This document shows, piece by piece, positions 29,195 to 37,897 of a DNA stretch of 64,000 bases. Position numbers and translations under genes: made by a program. The DNA is taken from assembly GCF_016599715.1 (NCBI RefSeq), contig NZ_CP067019.1:558001-622000 (forward strand). Direction: 5' to 3'. Below the pieces are notes generated by a model that had not been told where the DNA came from, made no database searches, and was given only the letters and a program-made list of their open reading frames with translations. Source of the stretch: Acinetobacter sp. CS-2. GTDB lineage: Bacteria > Pseudomonadota > Gammaproteobacteria > Pseudomonadales > Moraxellaceae. Every line of letters begins with the position of its first letter. Position 1 is the first letter of the stretch.

Positions 29195-29729
29195 ATGAAA
29201 ATACAACAGGCGGATAAAGGATAGCAGAACTGGTCTGGAAGCTAGCAGGCACATCCAGAAATTTTTCAACCTCAGCATGTCAATGAATTACAAAAATGAG
29301 TCAAATCCTCTGCTCATATTCGTGTCGTCGTGCAGGGCATTCATTTAGTGCGTTGGCCAAGACGGATGAAACTTTGCTTAATTTTGATCAATTAAAAGGC
29401 ATGCTGGCCTTTGATGAAGATAGAAGTTAATGCACAGTTCAATCAGATACACGCTTATATGACCTGGGGAAATATCTTGCTCCGATCAATCAGTCTTTAG
29501 CCAATCAGCGCGATTCAGTCTCCATTTCCATTCACCAGTTTTATAAACAGGATTATCAGGCGATATTTGATTTGGTCGAACCCATTTTACAGAAATATTA
29601 GGGCAGACTGCATCGAGGTACGCTGTATTACACGAGCTCTATCCGAAATGGGGTGATTATGTATTTTTAAGACTCATCCAGAGCTAAGCTGTGATTCCGC
29701 AATTTGCTCAGCTTTATTCCTATGCTTAG
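29195..29729 (+). pseudogene. Decayed FAD-linked (arabinono-1,4-lactone-oxidase-like) oxidase remnant
   Basis: Frame-by-frame translation yields ordered pieces of an ALO/GulO-type flavoprotein: an N-terminal piece (QNWSGS, QAHPEIFQPQHVNELQK, SSAHIRVV), the FAD-loop piece GHSFSALAKTDETLLNFDQL, then RLYDLGKYLAPINQSLANQ. It then jumps directly to C-terminal pieces (SVSISIHQFYKQDYQAIFDL, GRLH, YPKWGDYV, FAQLYSYA). At least five in-frame stops and more than one frameshift separate them. Roughly 250-270 codons of the middle seem deleted compared with a family length near 430. A good ribosome site (AGGA) still precedes ATG 29195. It has no function now. Confidence 0.7.
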
Positions 29730-29867
29730 TGAAAGTTCCAAGCATGGAATAACTTTAGAGCATAAAAAGGGAAGTGGAAATTCCTTGATTGAGCTAGAGC
29801 TAAGGCATTGGCAAATAAATTCAAAATGTGCCAAATTGCGAATTTTCTAGGCTAAAAGGTTTAATCC

Positions 29868-29913
29868 TGTGGATAAGACGTGTAAAATTCGAATCGATTT
29901 TTATTTATCCACC
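29868..29913. promoter_or_regulatory. Inverted pair of DnaA-box-like sites upstream of thrS
   Basis: TGTGGATAA (29868-29876) is the exact complement of the consensus DnaA box TTATCCACA. An inverted TTATCCACC (29905-29913) lies 28 nt away. The 8-bp arms GTGGATAA/TTATCCAC could alternatively form an mRNA stem in the thrS leader. Confidence 0.4.
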
Positions 29914-29959
29914 GTTTTTATCTTTTGAGGTTCTGCCTCGATCATAATCTCGCGGTGAC

Positions 29960-29980
29960 ATGCCCTATGGTACGGGGCAT
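29960..29980 (+). promoter_or_regulatory. Leader stem-loop just before the thrS ribosome site
   Basis: ATGCCC (29960-29965) pairs with GGGCAT (29975-29980) over a 9-nt loop, ending 9 nt before AAGGA. In E. coli, thrS mRNA has an operator that ThrRS binds near the ribosome site; this stem occupies a similar place, but no anticodon-like loop was recognised. Confidence 0.35.
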
Positions 29981-30000
29981 CACTCCTTAAGGATTTTTTT

Positions 30001-31923
30001 ATGCCAATTATCACTTTGCCAAATGGCGATCAAAAACAGTTTGATCAAGCCGTATCTGTGATGGACGTTGCACTGAGCATTGGTCCGGGTCTTGCGAAAA
30101 ATACAGTTGCGGGTCGCGTAAACGACCGTTTGGTTGATGCGTCTGATCTCATCACCGAAGATGCAACTTTACAAATTATTACGCCTAAAGATGAAGATGG
30201 TATTCACATCATTCGTCACTCTTGTGCACATCTGGTCGGCCATGCGGTGAAGCAATTGTTCCCAGAAGCAAAGATGGTGATTGGTCCGGTCATTGAAGAA
30301 GGTTTCTACTATGACATCTGGATGCCACGTCCGTTTACTTTAGACGACTTGGCGGCGATTGAAGAGCGTATGAAAAAGCTCATCGATCAGGACTATGATG
30401 TCATCAAAAAAATGACCCCACGCGATGAAGTGATTGCAGAATTCACTGCGCGTGGTGAAGAATACAAACTCCGCTTGATTGAAGACATGCCTGAAGAAAC
30501 GCAAATGGGTTTGTACTATCATCAAGACTATCTGGATATGTGCCGTGGTCCGCACGTACCAAACACCAAATTCTTAAAATCGTTCAAGCTCACTAAAATC
30601 TCTGGTGCTTACTGGAGAGGGGACGCGAAAAACGAACAGCTACAACGTATTTACGGTACAGCCTGGGCTGACAAGAAACAGCTCGCTGCGTACATCAAAC
30701 GTATTGAAGAAGCAGAAAAGCGTGATCACCGTAAAATCGGTAAAGCGCTTGATTTGTTCCATATGCAGGAAGAAGCACCGGGTATGGTGTTCTGGCATCC
30801 GAATGGCTGGACCATTTATCAGGTACTGGAACAGTACATGCGTAAAGTTCAGCAAGATAATGGTTATCTTGAGATTCGTACCCCGCAAGTGGTGGACTTC
30901 ACGCTTTGGGAAAAATCGGGTCATGCGGCAAACTATGCAGACAACATGTTTACGACTCATTCAGAGAACCGTAACTATGCAGTGAAGCCAATGAACTGTC
31001 CATGTCACGTACAGGTATTCAACCAGGGGTTGAAATCTTACCGTGATCTTCCGATCCGTCTGGCTGAGTTTGGTTCATGTCACCGTAACGAGCCATCAGG
31101 TTCATTGCACGGCATTATGCGTGTTCGTGGCTTTACCCAAGATGATGCACACATTTTCTGTACCAAAGAACAGATTGGAACTGAAGTTGCAGATTTCATT
31201 AAATTGACTTTAGATGTGTACAAAGACTTCGGTTTTGAAGACGTTCAAATGAAACTCTCTACACGTCCGGAAAAACGTGTCGGTGATGATGCACTTTGGG
31301 ACATGGCGGAAAAATCTTTGGCTGATGCTTTAGATGCTGCTGGTCTGGAATGGGAACTGCAACCGGGTGAAGGCGCATTCTACGGTCCGAAGATCGAATT
31401 CTCATTAAAAGACTGCTTAGGTCGTGTATGGCAGTGCGGTACTATTCAGTGTGACTTCAACCTGCCAGAGCGTCTGGATGCATCTTACGTAACAGAAGAT
31501 AACGACCGTGATCAGCCTGTTATGTTACATCGTGCAATTCTTGGTAGTTTCGAACGTTTTATTGGTATACTGATTGAACACTACGCAGGCTTTATGCCAC
31601 CTTGGTTGGCACCTACACAAGCATGTGTAATGAACATTACCGATTCTCAAGCGGAAGCATGTGAGTCAGTCGTCGCTAAACTTAAAGAAAACGGTATTCG
31701 TGCCATTTCCGACTTGAGAAATGAGAAAATCGGCTTTAAGATTCGTGAACGTACTTTAGAGCGTATTCCTTACTTACTGGTACTTGGCGACCGTGAAGTA
31801 GAGGAAGGTACAGTGAATGTGCGTACCCGCTCAGGAAAAAATTTGGGTACTATGTCAATCGATGCTTTCGTTGACCTAGTAAAAGCAGCCGTTGCCGAAC
31901 GCGGCCGGTATATTGTGGAGTAA
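30001..31923 (+). CDS. thrS: Threonyl-tRNA synthetase
   Basis: The 640-residue class II synthetase has an N-terminal TGS domain (1-63), the editing domain with H-x3-H ([10 protein letters not shown]), class II motif 2 ([11 protein letters not shown]) and the zinc-binding Cys in NCPCHVQ. The C-terminal anticodon domain follows. AAGGA lies 7 nt before the ATG. infC begins 5 nt after its stop, so translation of the two is probably coupled. Confidence 0.97.
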   Translation: MPIITLPNGDQKQFDQAVSVMDVALSIGPGLAKNTVAGRVNDRLVDASDLITEDATLQIITPKDEDGIHIIRHSCAHLVGHAVKQLFPEAKMVIGPVIEEGFYYDIWMPRPFTLDDLAAIEERMKKLIDQDYDVIKKMTPRDEVIAEFTARGEEYKLRLIEDMPEETQMGLYYHQDYLDMCRGPHVPNTKFLKSFKLTKISGAYWRGDAKNEQLQRIYGTAWADKKQLAAYIKRIEEAEKRDHRKIGKALDLFHMQEEAPGMVFWHPNGWTIYQVLEQYMRKVQQDNGYLEIRTPQVVDFTLWEKSGHAANYADNMFTTHSENRNYAVKPMNCPCHVQVFNQGLKSYRDLPIRLAEFGSCHRNEPSGSLHGIMRVRGFTQDDAHIFCTKEQIGTEVADFIKLTLDVYKDFGFEDVQMKLSTRPEKRVGDDALWDMAEKSLADALDAAGLEWELQPGEGAFYGPKIEFSLKDCLGRVWQCGTIQCDFNLPERLDASYVTEDNDRDQPVMLHRAILGSFERFIGILIEHYAGFMPPWLAPTQACVMNITDSQAEACESVVAKLKENGIRAISDLRNEKIGFKIRERTLERIPYLLVLGDREVEEGTVNVRTRSGKNLGTMSIDAFVDLVKAAVAERGRYIVE

Positions 31924-31928
31924 AAGCG

Positions 31929-32480
31929 ATTAAACAGCCTGACCGTAATCAACAGGGCGGTAACAAATCAAACCGTCCTGCTTTGAATGATGAAATTCGT
32001 GCAAAAGAAGTCCGTCTTGTAGACGAAAATGGCGAGCAAAAAGGCATCGTAAACTTAAATGATGCTTTACGTGCAGCTGAAGCTGTCGATCTTGACCTGG
32101 TTGAGATTGTTGCAAATGCTGAGCCACCCGTGTGTAAAATCATGGACTTCAACAAGCATTTGTTTGATCTGAAACAAAAGCAGAAAGAAGCGAAGAAAAA
32201 ACAGCATCAAGTACAGGTGAAAGAAATCAAGCTCCGCCCTGCGACTGATGTTGGTGATTACAACGTAAAATTACGTGCCATTATCAAGTTCCTTGAAGAA
32301 GGCAACAAGGTAAAAATCACTTTACGCTTCCGTGGTCGTGAAATGGCTCACCAACAGCTGGGTCTGGCTCAATTGCAAAAAGTTGAAGCAGATGTGGCTG
32401 AATTCGGTGTAGTTGAACAAGCACCAAAAATGGAAGGTCGTCAAATGGGTATGCTGCTTGGTCCTAAAAAGAAAAAGTAA
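31929..32480 (+). CDS. infC: Translation initiation factor IF-3 (AUU start)
   Basis: This 183-residue factor keeps 30S subunits free and checks start codons. The true start is the AUU codon at 31929, 8 nt after GGAG (31917-31920) at the end of thrS. The codons after it give [18 protein letters not shown], joining in frame to [20 protein letters not shown] at 31983 would cut off this arm and has no ribosome site. AUU starts are known for infC and let IF-3 limit its own synthesis. The C-terminal domain ends [10 protein letters not shown]. Confidence 0.93.
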   Translation: MKQPDRNQQGGNKSNRPALNDEIRAKEVRLVDENGEQKGIVNLNDALRAAEAVDLDLVEIVANAEPPVCKIMDFNKHLFDLKQKQKEAKKKQHQVQVKEIKLRPATDVGDYNVKLRAIIKFLEEGNKVKITLRFRGREMAHQQLGLAQLQKVEADVAEFGVVEQAPKMEGRQMGMLLGPKKKK

Positions 32481-32496
32481 GCCTCTATTGATGAAG

Positions 32497-32523
32497 AAAG
32501 CCCTGCAAAAGCAGGGCTTTTTT
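32497..32523 (+). terminator. Terminator of infC
   Basis: AAAGCCCTGC (32497-32506) pairs with GCAGGGCTTT around AAAA, followed by more Ts. It ends the thrS-infC unit, so rpmI-rplT are not in the same transcript here. Confidence 0.93.
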
Positions 32524-32608
32524 ATAGCGATAATTTTTTGAATTGGTTTTTTAAGAGATCGTTTCAATCATTCAAAAGACACCAGTCATTGACCAGTCTT
32601 TTGGGGCG

Positions 32609-33076
32609 TTATTTTGCTGTTTCCTGTTGAGGTGAAGCGAGCTTTTGCGTAGTTTTACTGCCAATTGGAATCTGGCGAGGTAGTTTTTCTTCTGGAACAT
32701 TGCGCTGTAACTCGATTTTTAACAAACCGTTTGCAAAGTCAGCTTGTTGTACTTCTACATGTTCATCTAGACGTAAAGACAGTTTAAAGGAACGGTGGGC
32801 GATACCTTTGTGTAAAAATTCTACCGTAGTATCCGATTTTTCTTCAACCGCTTTGCCGCTAATAGTCAGAACTTGATTTTCCAGGTTGATCTCGAGTTGG
32901 TCTTCATTAAATCCGGCTGCAGAGACGACAATGCGGTAATTATTATCGCCGGTTTTTTCAATATTGTAATGTGGATAATTCGGTGTTTCACTTTGCATTG
33001 CATAGTCAAACAGGTCATTAAAACGGTCAAAACCGATGCTACGTCGGAACAGTGGGGTAAGACTGGAATTGCTCAT
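32609..33076 (-). CDS. Small heat-shock protein, Hsp20/IbpA type
   Basis: This 155-residue holdase has an alpha-crystallin domain at about residues 36-130 (YPHYNIEKTGDNNYRIVV...). It carries the conserved A-x3-NGLL motif (ADFANGLLKIEL) and the FKLSLRL strand. The N-terminus (SSLTPLFRRSIGFDRFNDLF) is like IbpA. It binds unfolded proteins under heat stress. Translation is probably controlled by the thermometer-like leader upstream. Confidence 0.93.
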   Translation of the reverse strand: MSNSSLTPLFRRSIGFDRFNDLFDYAMQSETPNYPHYNIEKTGDNNYRIVVSAAGFNEDQLEINLENQVLTISGKAVEEKSDTTVEFLHKGIAHRSFKLSLRLDEHVEVQQADFANGLLKIELQRNVPEEKLPRQIPIGSKTTQKLASPQQETAK

Positions 33077-33180
33077 GGATAGAACCTCCGGTTCTCAGAA
33101 AAGTTATAGAAGCATGATGATAATTCTGTAATGGATGGCATAAGTAATGTGAAGCAATATCCTGAATGGATGATTGCTTC
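33077..33180 (-). promoter_or_regulatory. Candidate RNA thermometer in the hsp20 5' leader
   Basis: On the minus strand the leader of about 100 nt forms two hairpins. The first is GAAGCAAT paired with ATTGCTTC (33173-33180 with 33151-33158, 14-nt loop). The second, just before the start, is AGAACC paired with GGTTCT over a GGA loop (33081-33095), and it buries the GGAGG Shine-Dalgarno (33085-33089). This two-hairpin plan with a masked ribosome site is the design of ROSE-type thermometers of small heat-shock genes. Confidence 0.6.
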
Positions 33181-33186
33181 ATGTCT

Positions 33187-33214
33187 AATATAAGATTGGG
33201 TGGAGGCTTTTCAA
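33187..33214 (-). promoter_or_regulatory. Promoter of hsp20
   Basis: On the minus strand TTGAAA (33209-33214) and TATATT (33187-33192) are 16 bp apart, a good sigma-70 match. A start of transcription near 33180 would leave a leader of about 100 nt beginning at the first hairpin. No well-spaced sigma-32 box was found. The rest of the 315-bp gap to the GST gene shows only a lone TATAAT at 33294. Confidence 0.6.
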
Positions 33215-33391
33215 GCATCAATATGTAACAACATCCGGGGCTGATTTTTGCCTGAAAATAATGCTTTGTATTTAGTGGTTTTACTGATGAATCTATAATT
33301 AAATATACGGATGTATGGCACTAAATCATGCTATAACTGGAATAAATTTTAAGCATGTCATGTAAAACGAAAAAGGCAAAAGGTAGCAAAC

Positions 33392-34015
33392 ATGATTGAT
33401 CTCTATTATTGGGGAACACCCAATGGTCATAAAATTACAATAGCATTAGAAGAAATGGGTTTGGAATACCAAATTTTTCCCATCAATATTTTAGAAAATG
33501 ATCAGTTTCAGCCTGACTTTTTACGTATTTCACCTAACAATAAAATTCCCGCGATTGTCGATCAGGACGGACCGCATGGTGAAGCCATTTCAGTATTTGA
33601 GTCTGGGGCAATTTTGCAGTATTTGGGTCGTAAAACCGGATTATATTATCCAGTAGATGAGCAACAGCGCGTTGAAGTCGAGCAATGGCTGATGTGGCAA
33701 ATGGGTGGTTTCGGGCCGATGCTGGGACAGAACCATCATTTTGGCCGCTTTGCACCGGAAAAAATTCCCTATGCCATAGACCGTTATGTCAATGAAACCA
33801 AGCGTCTGTACGGTGTGCTGAATAAGCAGCTGATTGGGCAAAAGTATGTGGCGGGTGAATATTCAATTGCCGATATGGCGATTTTACCGTGGATCTTACG
33901 CCATGAATGGCAGCAAATTCAGCTGGAAGATTATCCATACGTGAAAGAATATGTAGATCGCCTGACTGCACGTCCTGCCATTCAGAAAGCATTGTCGATT
34001 CAGGTCTCTTGCTAA
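33392..34015 (+). CDS. Glutathione S-transferase family protein (YfcG/nu-like)
   Basis: The 207-residue protein has a thioredoxin-like N-terminal domain (1-80) and a helical C-terminal domain. The motif TPNGHKITIALEE, with Thr/Asn in place of a catalytic Tyr or Ser, is typical of the YfcG/YghU (nu) class, which reduce disulfides using glutathione. NNKIPAI holds the cis-proline, and ESGAILQYLG the glutathione-binding Glu-Ser. It is single-gene, ending in a terminator. Confidence 0.88.
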   Translation: MIDLYYWGTPNGHKITIALEEMGLEYQIFPINILENDQFQPDFLRISPNNKIPAIVDQDGPHGEAISVFESGAILQYLGRKTGLYYPVDEQQRVEVEQWLMWQMGGFGPMLGQNHHFGRFAPEKIPYAIDRYVNETKRLYGVLNKQLIGQKYVAGEYSIADMAILPWILRHEWQQIQLEDYPYVKEYVDRLTARPAIQKALSIQVSC

Positions 34016-34061
34016 AATGACTTGAAGCGCAGTTGTGTTAAGATGACGATAGAGCAAAATA

Positions 34062-34086
34062 AACCACCCGTGCGGTGGTTTTTTAC
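34062..34086 (+). terminator. Terminator after the GST gene
   Basis: CCACC (34064-34068) pairs with GGTGG (34074-34078), extended by AA/TT, and is followed by six Ts. Confidence 0.82.
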
Positions 34087-34100
34087 TGGATCAGCATCTT

Positions 34101-34385
34101 ATGAAAGCATTCTTTTTAAATTCAACGCGTATTCTGGAACACAATGCCAAAATATACTGGAGCATTATTTTTGGTATTGCTGCTTGTTTAATCCTTTTTA
34201 TTGCCGAAGCCGTGCACATCCAGAATTTTATGGCAACTTTAAATACGCAGGACGAAAATGCCTTATACGCAGCCATCCAGCCTTTGACACAGCGCTATAG
34301 CTATAGCCGTTATCTGGTCCTGGTTCTGTCTGTGCTTTGGATGGTTTATGAATATACTTCAACCAAGAGAAAACTTGGGCTTTAA
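34101..34385 (+). CDS. Small two-helix membrane protein, function unknown
   Basis: The 94-residue protein has two hydrophobic helices (about 20-42 and 71-87). A polar loop lies between them, and the C-terminus is basic (STKRKLGL). No family was recognised. The ribosome site is weak. The gene lies between a terminator and the YqaA-like gene 12 bp downstream, so it is probably co-expressed with the latter. Confidence 0.6.
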   Translation: MKAFFLNSTRILEHNAKIYWSIIFGIAACLILFIAEAVHIQNFMATLNTQDENALYAAIQPLTQRYSYSRYLVLVLSVLWMVYEYTSTKRKLGL

Positions 34386-34397
34386 ACTGGTAGCAGC

Positions 34398-34826
34398 ATG
34401 ATGCCGGCTTACCTGTTACTGTTTATTTCTGCCTTTGGAGCGGCAACTTTATTACCGCTACAGTCTGAAGCCGTTTTATTGGCTTTTTTGGCGGAGGGTA
34501 GTCATTCAGTTCCTTGGCTACTGTTTGTTGCAAGCTTGGGAAATATTTTGGGATCCTGCGTGAACTGGTGGCTCGGTTTTAAGATTGAACATTACAAAGA
34601 CAAAAAATGGTTTCCTGTTTCACAGCAGCAAATGGTGAAAGCACAGGCGAAATATCACAAATATGGCTACTGGTCATTATTGTTGAGCTGGGTACCCATC
34701 ATTGGCGATCCCATTACCCTTATTGCCGGTCTGCTAAAAGAAAATTTTGCCCGATTTTTATTGATGGTTGCAATTGCTAAAATAGGGCGCTACTTGTTTA
34801 TCTATCTGGCTTTTAGCCTGTTTTAA
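34398..34826 (+). CDS. YqaA-family (SNARE-associated/DedA-like) membrane protein
   Basis: The 142-residue integral membrane protein has about four helices. The conserved core P-L-x-SEAVLLAFL and the glycine/proline-rich PIIGDPITLIAGLLKENF are typical of YqaA/DedA-like proteins, some of which move lipid carriers across the membrane. A second Met directly follows the first, so the start may be 34401. The exact role is not known. Confidence 0.75.
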   Translation: MMPAYLLLFISAFGAATLLPLQSEAVLLAFLAEGSHSVPWLLFVASLGNILGSCVNWWLGFKIEHYKDKKWFPVSQQQMVKAQAKYHKYGYWSLLLSWVPIIGDPITLIAGLLKENFARFLLMVAIAKIGRYLFIYLAFSLF

Positions 34827-34828
34827 AA

Positions 34829-34856
34829 AACGAGATGCTTCGGCATCTCGTTTTTA
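34829..34856. terminator. Bidirectional terminator with UUCG tetraloop
   Basis: CGAGATGC (34831-34838) and GCATCTCG (34843-34850) flank TTCG. A-rich and T-rich runs on the two sides serve both the YqaA-like gene and the convergent TonB-like gene. Confidence 0.93.
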
Positions 34857-34863
34857 ATTTTGC

Positions 34864-35604
34864 TTATTCACAGTGATTTAGATCGAACTTAATTTCATCT
34901 TTAAAGCTGGATTTTTTATACATCCATAAAGTGCTGGCTGTGCGTTTTACATTAATTTGGCTATTTGATACGGCTTGAACAACTTTCTGGTCTAAAGCAT
35001 AAATCCCCGAGCCCTGAGTAACTTTGACCTTTTTAACATCACCATGTTTATTCACTTTAAAGTTAAATTTAACCGCGCGATTGTGTCCAGCCAGTAAGTC
35101 AGAATCAAGCTCTAGCTGGGGCTGGGTACGGTATGAAAAGGCTGTTTTTCTGTTCTGTTGTTGAGCTTGCCAGTTTTTCGATTCAAACTGATAGGGACAG
35201 GCGTCAACATCCTCTTGGTCTAACTTTAAACTAAAGGTTTGATAGCCAATGAGAGGTGTTGCCGTGTCATTTTCGATATGGGGTTTGACATGTGCTTCAT
35301 GCACGGCTTGAACCAGCAGGTTATCCAGATGGCTTAAGCCAGTACTTTCCTGTACGCTGGCCTTGATGACATTACCGGTTTCATCTGCATAAATGCGAAT
35401 AATGGCACTGCGGTTTTGCTCTTTTAAATCTTCATTTTTATAGTTTGGATGCGGAAATTTGGTCCATTGAATGCGTGTGGTCAAATGCGCGGGAAGGGCT
35501 GCGCTTTTCTGAACGGCAAGCTGTTTAGTTGCTTTAGATTCAGCACTGTAAACAGTACTTAACGGTAAGCACATGAGTAGAGAAAAACACAGTATTTGCT
35601 TCAT
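34864..35604 (-). CDS. Secreted protein with two TonB-C-like domains
   Basis: The 246-residue protein has a cleavable signal peptide (ending VYS|AES) instead of the membrane anchor of true TonB. Two similar C-terminal TonB-type folds can be read. The first is near residues 45-128 (RIYADETGNVIKASVQESTGLSHLDNLLVQAV). The second is near 165-245 (KFNFKVNKHGDVKKVKVTQGSGIYALDQKVVQAV). It has a lone Cys near the end. It could be a periplasmic partner of outer-membrane receptors or a cell-envelope protein. No exbB/exbD is nearby. Confidence 0.7.
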   Translation of the reverse strand: MKQILCFSLLMCLPLSTVYSAESKATKQLAVQKSAALPAHLTTRIQWTKFPHPNYKNEDLKEQNRSAIIRIYADETGNVIKASVQESTGLSHLDNLLVQAVHEAHVKPHIENDTATPLIGYQTFSLKLDQEDVDACPYQFESKNWQAQQQNRKTAFSYRTQPQLELDSDLLAGHNRAVKFNFKVNKHGDVKKVKVTQGSGIYALDQKVVQAVSNSQINVKRTASTLWMYKKSSFKDEIKFDLNHCE

Positions 35605-35706
35605 AAATATTTATTTCTTAGTCAAACCAGATGTTGCGGCGGTAGCGGATAAAGTTAGTGCAAAGTATTTCCTGAATTGGAAATACTGGCAAGTCTAAAA
35701 ATACAA

Positions 35707-36966
35707 TTAATGTTCTTGATCATGCACTTTGGTAATATCGACGCCAAATAAATCATGGGTTTTTGCCCAGCTTATTGCCACCACTACCATGGTCATGCAG
35801 CCACCAAAGACCGTTGCCATAATGGTGCCCATATATTTCGCAGCCAGACCGGATTCAAAAGCACCCAGTTCATTACTGGATGAGACAAACATGCCATTCA
35901 CCGCGGCGACACGGCCACGCATATTTTCTGGCGGATAAATTTGCAGAATGGTCTGGCGAATGACCACTGAAATACTGTCACAGGCACCAGTCATGGCCAA
36001 AGCGAACAGCGATAGCCACAGGTTATTCGAGAAGGCAAACAACAGGGTAAACAGGCCAAAACCGGCAACGGCGAGCAACATATTACGCCAGGCATTTTGG
36101 GTTGGTGGAAATCTGGTTAAGGCAATCATGGTAATGAGAGCACCAATCGATGGCGCTGCACGCAAGTAACCCAAACCTTCAGGCCCGACTTTTAAAATAT
36201 CTTCGGCAAAGATGGGCAGTAAGGCAATGACCCCGCCAAACAGCACCGAAACCAGATCCAGCGAAATGGCCCAGAGTACGATTTTGGTTTTCCAGATAAA
36301 GCGGAAACCATCTCCCAAACTTTCCAGCAGGTTGTTAGTTTCAATTTTGGGAAAACTCCGCTTTTGTAGAAGGTTAATCAGGATAAAGCAGACGGACAAT
36401 AATCCGGTTACCGCCCATAAACTGTTTTCACGACCTAAAAAAGCCAGCATAAAACCGCCCAGCATGGGTCCGATAATCACGCCGCTTTGCCAGCCGATGG
36501 TGGTCCAGGTGGCACCATTGGCATAAAGCTTGCGCGGGATTAAAAAAGGCTTGAGTGAAGTAGCGGAAGGATTATAGAAGCCACGGATAGTCCCTAGGGT
36601 AAAAATAACCGCATAAATCCCCCAAGACAGTGTAGTAACGTCGATCTGTCCTAATCCATAGGAATGGAATAGCCACCATAAAACCACAGGCAAGGGCACG
36701 GCAAAAAACAGACATATTTTCATGATGGTCTGTTTGTTAAAGCGGTCGGCAAAATAACCGCCCCACAAGGACAAGGCAATAAAAGGAATGGCTTCGGCCA
36801 GACCAATTAAACCTAGTGTTAAAGGATCTTTGGTAATCTGATACAGTGAATACGCGACAATAATTTCTTGAATTAAAATGGCGAGCGTTAGGCAGAACTG
36901 GTTTATCGTGACAATGGAAAAGTCACGATAACGCAGGGCGGCAAAAGCATCCTGTGCAGGGTTCAT
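35707..36966 (-). CDS. MFS transporter, EntS-like (MFS_3)
   Basis: This 419-residue protein of about 12 helices begins DAFAALRYRDF. It carries the MFS A-motif variant GGYFADRFNKQ between helices 2 and 3 and the second-half counterpart PPENMRGRVAAVNG. The sequence pattern is that of the EntS/MFS_3 group of exporters, which includes siderophore exporters. The substrate is unknown and no siderophore genes adjoin it. Confidence 0.8.
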   Translation of the reverse strand: MNPAQDAFAALRYRDFSIVTINQFCLTLAILIQEIIVAYSLYQITKDPLTLGLIGLAEAIPFIALSLWGGYFADRFNKQTIMKICLFFAVPLPVVLWWLFHSYGLGQIDVTTLSWGIYAVIFTLGTIRGFYNPSATSLKPFLIPRKLYANGATWTTIGWQSGVIIGPMLGGFMLAFLGRENSLWAVTGLLSVCFILINLLQKRSFPKIETNNLLESLGDGFRFIWKTKIVLWAISLDLVSVLFGGVIALLPIFAEDILKVGPEGLGYLRAAPSIGALITMIALTRFPPTQNAWRNMLLAVAGFGLFTLLFAFSNNLWLSLFALAMTGACDSISVVIRQTILQIYPPENMRGRVAAVNGMFVSSSNELGAFESGLAAKYMGTIMATVFGGCMTMVVVAISWAKTHDLFGVDITKVHDQEH

Positions 36967-37202
36967 AGCAGTCCAGTATTCTTATGGGCTGATAATTATA
37001 ATGCCGAATAGTGGATTTATTAATAAAAACATCCCGCTTTTGATAGTGAAAATAAGATTAAGAGAATCTGATCATTGGTGTGCAATTTTCAGTATCTCTG
37101 CTTTTGTTTTGAGCAAAGATGCTTTAGAATATTTCCTCCCTTACCTGCAGGTCGTTTTTGCAATGGTGCAGACGTGCTGAACAGGTGTTTAAAGAGGTTG
37201 TT

Positions 37203-37397
37203 ATGGCTAAGTTAAAAACTCGCCGTGGTGCAGCTAAACGTTTCAAAGCGACTGCTAACGGTTTCAAGCGTAAACAAGCGTTCAAACGCCACATTTTGAC
37301 CAAAAAATCTGCTAAACGTATCCGTCAATTGCGCGGCTGTGTGATGGTTCACGTAAGTGACGTTGCTTCAGTTCGTGCTATGTGCCCATACATCTAA
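37203..37397 (+). CDS. rpmI: 50S ribosomal protein L35
   Basis: This 64-residue, very basic protein has the family sequence [23 protein letters not shown] 37203 follows AGAGGTTG; the longer frame from 37158 is not used. It is 12 bp upstream of rplT. Codon bias is strong. The usual upstream neighbour infC lies 4.7 kb away in this window. Confidence 0.96.
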   Translation: MAKLKTRRGAAKRFKATANGFKRKQAFKRHILTKKSAKRIRQLRGCVMVHVSDVASVRAMCPYI

Positions 37398-37409
37398 GGA
37401 GATTTATAA

Positions 37410-37769
37410 ATGGCTCGTGTAAAACGTGGTGTACAGGCTCATCGCCGTCATAAAAAAATTCTTGCTCGTGCTAAAGGTTACTATGGCGCTCGCTCACGCG
37501 TTTACCGCGTTGCGTTCCAAGCAGTAATCAAAGCAGGTCAATACGCTTACCGTGACCGTCGTCAAAAGAAACGTCAATTCCGCGCTTTGTGGATTGCACG
37601 TATCAACGCTGGTGCTCGTCAAAATGGTTTGTCGTACAGCCGTATGATCGATGGCTTGAAAAAAGCTCAAGTGATCATCGACCGTCGCGTACTTGCTGAC
37701 ATCGCTATGCATGACGCAGTTGCATTTGCTGCTTTAGCTGAAAAAGCTAAAGGCGCATTAGCTGCTTAA
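37410..37769 (+). CDS. rplT: 50S ribosomal protein L20
   Basis: This 119-residue basic protein opens [21 protein letters not shown], the classic L20 start, and binds 23S rRNA early in 50S assembly. In E. coli L20 represses its own operon through a leader structure. The 236-bp region upstream of rpmI could hold one, but I could not draw a convincing pseudoknot by eye. Confidence 0.97.
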   Translation: MARVKRGVQAHRRHKKILARAKGYYGARSRVYRVAFQAVIKAGQYAYRDRRQKKRQFRALWIARINAGARQNGLSYSRMIDGLKKAQVIIDRRVLADIAMHDAVAFAALAEKAKGALAA

Positions 37770-37788
37770 TCATCTCTCGATGATTGAA

Positions 37789-37816
37789 AAAGACCGCTTT
37801 TTAGCGGTCTTTTTTA
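37789..37816 (+). terminator. Terminator of rpmI-rplT
   Basis: AGACCGCT (37791-37798) pairs with AGCGGTCT (37803-37810), followed by TTTTTTA. Confidence 0.92.
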
Positions 37817-37897
37817 TTTTGGCTTTTTAAAATACATTCAATATGGGTTTCGGCTTATTTAAGGGTGGAAATACACGAGAAGCTAATTCAGTTCAAT

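Noticed and set aside
31770..32155. Minus-strand open frames across the thrS-infC junction
   Set aside because: Shadows of two highly conserved genes whose codon patterns explain the open frames.
33105..33215. Sigma-32 promoter for hsp20
   Set aside because: CTTGAAA and a CCCA-containing stretch are present but only about 8 bp apart, too close for the heat-shock consensus; a sigma-70 reading fits better.
37041..37202. Possible L20 leader pseudoknot before rpmI
   Set aside because: I could not draw consistent long-range pairings by eye; a covariation search would be needed.
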